Of a stretch of 64,000 nucleotides of DNA, positions 61,808-64,000 are shown piece by piece (the first letter of the stretch is position 1; the number at the start of each line of letters is the position of its first letter). The notes under the pieces are model-generated. The model did no database searches. It was not told the DNA's origin and saw only the letters and a program-made list of their open reading frames with translations. Source of the DNA: Aliishimia sp963678085. GTDB taxonomy: Bacteria; Pseudomonadota; Alphaproteobacteria; Rhodobacterales; Rhodobacteraceae. The stretch spans positions 2,976,001 through 3,040,000 of the forward strand of contig OY782680.1 in the NCBI GenBank assembly GCA_963678085.1, written 5' to 3'. Made by a program: the position numbers and the translations under genes.

Positions 61808-62634
61808 GCTTTCTCTCCGTTGTTGAAATTTGGCCCGGCCCAGTATTCGCCAAGCTCATGATTTTTTGCTTCGACCCGTCGGATCGCAGCGGTTGCATCT
61901 GCCTCAGACCCAGCAACAATCATGGCGATCAATGTTTCGATCAACACGAGTGGTACGACATATGAGGAGAAGAATTGCGGGCTATCGCTCGGAACGACAA
62001 ACCCATGTGTGGCATTGCGAAGCGCAGGGCACTCCAACCCATCCGTCACCAAAATGACAGAGCACCCCGCAGCCCGCGCAATTTCTGCGGCAGCCACGGC
62101 TCGGGTCGAATAGGGGCTCATCGTGACGATGAACACAACATCACCTTGACCCAGCGTCGCAAGCTGAGATCCCATAGAGGCACCCATCCTGCCAGCCAGC
62201 GACCAGTTCGGAGCAAAATAATGCGCCAAGTAGGAAATGTATTCGGTGATCCCAGTTGATGCCAGCGTACCAACCAAAAGCACCCGTCTCGCTTGGCGCA
62301 TCAATGTCGCGGCTTGTTCCAACTTGTCCTGATCAACGCGCTCCAAAAACTGCTCAATATTCGCAATACAGGCCTGTCCTTGGCGTTTGACCATGGATTG
62401 GCCCGACGCAGAACCGGCCCTCAGAAGTTCGGCGCGATCCGAAAAAGACCTGACGCGCTGCCCAACCGAAAGCCGAGACACTTCTTTCATCTCCTCATAG
62501 GTCTCAAATCCAAGGGACCGTGCAAGGCGCGAAAAGGTTGCAGGTGATACCCCGCTATCTGCCGAAATCGAGCGAAGCGGACGGCTGGCGATGTCCAATG
62601 GGTGCGCAAGCACGTAATCGGCCGCCCGCCGCAA
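61801..62634 (-). CDS. RpiR/MurR-family transcriptional regulator
   Basis: At least 277 residues: an N-terminal helix-turn-helix part (DSGVSPATFSRLARSLGFETYEEMKE) and a C-terminal SIS domain (about 120-250) that would bind a ligand. The frame continues upstream of 62634 as far as an in-frame stop beyond 62720 and encodes a conserved-looking LTIPSDILEDRVAERYAELSVQ, but without ATG, GTG or TTG. The true start may be an unusual CTG at 62700 or ATT at 62694, the latter 7 bases after GGGGGAGG. It is first in the rpiR-TAXI-TRAP-usp unit and is divergent from the BKACE gene. Confidence 0.85.
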   Translation of the reverse strand: MRRAADYVLAHPLDIASRPLRSISADSGVSPATFSRLARSLGFETYEEMKEVSRLSVGQRVRSFSDRAELLRAGSASGQSMVKRQGQACIANIEQFLERVDQDKLEQAATLMRQARRVLLVGTLASTGITEYISYLAHYFAPNWSLAGRMGASMGSQLATLGQGDVVFIVTMSPYSTRAVAAAEIARAAGCSVILVTDGLECPALRNATHGFVVPSDSPQFFSSYVVPLVLIETLIAMIVAGSEADATAAIRRVEAKNHELGEYWAGPNFNNGEKAC

Positions 62635-62728
62635 CTGTACGGACAGCTCTGCATAGCGTTCGGCGACGCGGTCTTCGAGAATATCACTAGGAATCGTCAG
62701 CCCTCCCCCATACCCAGCGTCGCAATCG

Positions 62729-62753
62729 TTTCACAAATTGTCAATTCTTGAAA
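62729..62753. promoter_or_regulatory. Palindromic operator in the rpiR/BKACE divergent region
   Basis: The 25-bp palindrome TTTCA-N2-AATTG-N-CAATT-N2-TGAAA is symmetrical except for the two N2 blocks and the centre. Its right end overlaps the -35 of the BKACE promoter. It is a likely RpiR operator, giving autoregulation and control of the catabolic genes. Confidence 0.6.
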
Positions 62754-62775
62754 TATCTGTTTCATGCGTTATAAT
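62748..62775 (+). promoter_or_regulatory. Promoter of the BKACE-aminotransferase unit
   Basis: TTGAAA (62748-62753) and a perfect TATAAT (62770-62775) are separated by 16 bp, 32 bp before the BKACE start. The -35 overlaps the right arm of the palindromic operator. Confidence 0.65.
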
Positions 62776-62807
62776 CGACTGGTTCACGTTGAAACATCGG
62801 AGCTATC

Positions 62808-63611
62808 ATGTTTTCGCGAAAAGAGGCTTTTCCGCTCATTATGGTGGCACCAAACGGGGCGAGAAAGAGCAAGGCCGATCATCCAAATCTTCCTGTGGCG
62901 ATTGGGGAAATTCGCAACGAAACGGTTGCCTGTGCGGCCGCTGGCGCAGATGCGCTGCATTTACATATCCGGGACAGTGCTGGCCGTCATTCGCTTGATC
63001 CTGGCCTTTACCGAGAAGCGATAGACGAGATCCACACAGTGCTGCCGGGTTTTCCCATTCAAGTCACCACGGAATCCGCGGGCATTTTTGACGTTGATCA
63101 GCAGCTTGACTGCCTAAAGGTTCTACGCCCCCGTGCAGCCAGTATCTCGGTCAGAGAAATCGCCCGCCGCAGCGATTTAGCGCCAAACATCTACGGCCTT
63201 TGCAACGATGAAGGCGTCTCGGTCCAACATATTCTTTACGACAAAAACGATTGGCAGTGTTTGAATGCCTGGCACGAAGCAGGGATCGTGCGCGACAAGC
63301 AGCGCGATGTGATTTTCGTGCTCGGGCAATATGCACCTGCGAAAGACGCCTGCCTGCGTGATGTGGACGATTTGGCCCCTATGATTTCTGCCAACATAGA
63401 AAACCACATGGTGTGTGCCTTTGGTCCCATGGAACAGGCGGTTCTGTGCGCGGCAGCCGCCCAGGGCGCGCAGTTACGGGTCGGGTTTGAAAACAATCTC
63501 TATACCCAAAACGGGGAAGTCGCCCCGAGCAATGCCGCCAATGTCGCCAGTCTGAAAAACAGCCTGTTAGCCGCATTCAAGCAAACGCCTGCCGAAGGGG
63601 CCCCGCAATGA
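62808..63611 (+). CDS. BKACE-family (DUF849) beta-keto acid cleavage enzyme
   Basis: A 267-residue TIM-barrel enzyme of the BKACE family, which condenses or cleaves beta-keto acids with acetyl-CoA. Motifs are IMVAPNGARKSKADHP, the metal/substrate segment AGADALHLHIRDSAGRHSLD (with HLH), and VGFENNLYTQNGEVAPSNAANV near the C-terminus. The founding member (Kce) acts on 3-keto-5-aminohexanoate. It is shorter than Kce and its substrate cannot be read. Its stop overlaps the aminotransferase ATG by 4 bases. Confidence 0.88.
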   Translation: MFSRKEAFPLIMVAPNGARKSKADHPNLPVAIGEIRNETVACAAAGADALHLHIRDSAGRHSLDPGLYREAIDEIHTVLPGFPIQVTTESAGIFDVDQQLDCLKVLRPRAASISVREIARRSDLAPNIYGLCNDEGVSVQHILYDKNDWQCLNAWHEAGIVRDKQRDVIFVLGQYAPAKDACLRDVDDLAPMISANIENHMVCAFGPMEQAVLCAAAAQGAQLRVGFENNLYTQNGEVAPSNAANVASLKNSLLAAFKQTPAEGAPQ

Positions 63612-64000
63612 CATCACATGTGTTTCCTCGAAACTCCAAGGCACCCCCAATCCAGGTGTCCCATGGGGAAGGCGCTTATTTGCTCGATACCGATGGGCGG
63701 CGCTACTTGAACTTTGGTGACGCAGCGGTTTCGTGCCTTGGCCACAATGATCCTCACGTGATCGCAGCGATCCAAGATCAGATCAGCAAGGTGGCCTTTG
63801 CGCATACCGGCTTTTTCACCTCTGAGCCCGCAGAACGCTTGGCGGACAAGCTGATTGCTCTGGCACCGGGAGATCTGGATCGGGTGTATTTTGTGTCCGG
63901 CGGTTCTGAAGCAATGGAGACCGCGATCAAGCTTGCCCGTCAGTATTATCTGGAAATCGGCCAGCCTGAGCGGCAGAAAATCGTTGCGCGCAAGCAAAGC
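63608..64000 (+). CDS. Class III aminotransferase (N-terminal part, cut by window end)
   Basis: 131 residues of a PLP-dependent class III (omega-) transaminase: GAYLLDTDGRRYLNFGDAAVSCLGHNDPHVIAAIQDQ and VYFVSGGSEAMETAIKLARQYY are typical. The PLP-binding lysine lies beyond the window. It is coupled to the BKACE gene by ATGA and so should act in the same pathway, perhaps producing the keto acid cleaved by BKACE. The amino donor is unknown; taurine or a beta-amino acid are possibilities. Confidence 0.88.
   Translation, partial: MTSHVFPRNSKAPPIQVSHGEGAYLLDTDGRRYLNFGDAAVSCLGHNDPHVIAAIQDQISKVAFAHTGFFTSEPAERLADKLIALAPGDLDRVYFVSGGSEAMETAIKLARQYYLEIGQPERQKIVARKQS

Overview
The window looks like a chromosomal segment of an alphaproteobacterium of the Rhodobacterales (Roseobacter group). 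This rests on the gene families and their order: RpoA beginning MIHKNWAELIKP, a Rhodobacterales-type tad locus, a sulfoacetaldehyde (xsc) cluster, a TRAP 4TM/12TM-TAXI transporter and a BKACE enzyme. Genus and species cannot be fixed from sequence reading alone. No rRNA, tRNA, CRISPR, insertion sequence or prophage was seen.

Layout. Positions 1-3688 hold a small lipoprotein, a DegP/DegQ-type periplasmic protease, a Tat-exported metallo-beta-lactamase-fold hydrolase and a divergent OhrR/MarR-type regulator with a palindromic operator. Positions 3728-25215 hold the str-S10-spc-alpha ribosomal superoperon, all on the minus strand: rpsL-rpsG-fusA-tuf-rpsJ-rplC-rplD-rplW / cspA / rplB-rpsS-rplV-rpsC-rplP / (oxygenase on plus) / rpmC-rpsQ-rplN-rplX-rplE-rpsN-rpsH-rplF-rplR-rpsE-rpmD / two unrelated genes / rplO / secY-adk / rpsM-rpsK-rpoA-rplQ. 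The superoperon is interrupted three times by non-ribosomal genes. Most junctions carry a hairpin terminator or a promoter-like sequence, so the locus appears to be cut into several transcription units.

Positions 25335-28170 form a small accessory island: Spy/CpxP-like protein, glycosyltransferase, EamA permease, LMW phosphatase-like protein and a coupled 66-residue protein. It separates the str operon from rpoC-rpoB (28302-36753). The usual rplKAJL genes are not found upstream of rpoB; instead there is a 381-bp gap and then a tad (tight adherence, type IVb pilus) locus at 37135-49240. The minus-strand tad genes are rcpA, an ompA-like gene, tadZ, tadA, tadB, tadC, two TPR lipoproteins, a prepilin peptidase and an AAA+ ATPase. 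The plus-strand ones are flp and rcpC. TadE/F/G are not in the window.

Positions 49259-56354 contain a second OmpA lipoprotein and a sulfoacetaldehyde module. Xsc makes acetyl phosphate and sulfite, Pta and AckA convert acetyl phosphate, a citrate-synthase-family enzyme can use the acetyl-CoA, and a TSUP (TauE-like) permease probably exports sulfite. The pta gene is inverted inside this otherwise collinear cluster. After a TPR-like protein comes the last module (57578-64000): an RpiR regulator, TAXI binding protein, fused TRAP permease and UspA on minus, facing a BKACE enzyme and a class III aminotransferase (cut by the window end) on plus. The divergent promoter region carries a 25-bp palindrome. 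This looks like a complete uptake, regulation and catabolism unit for an unidentified amine-containing or keto-acid substrate.
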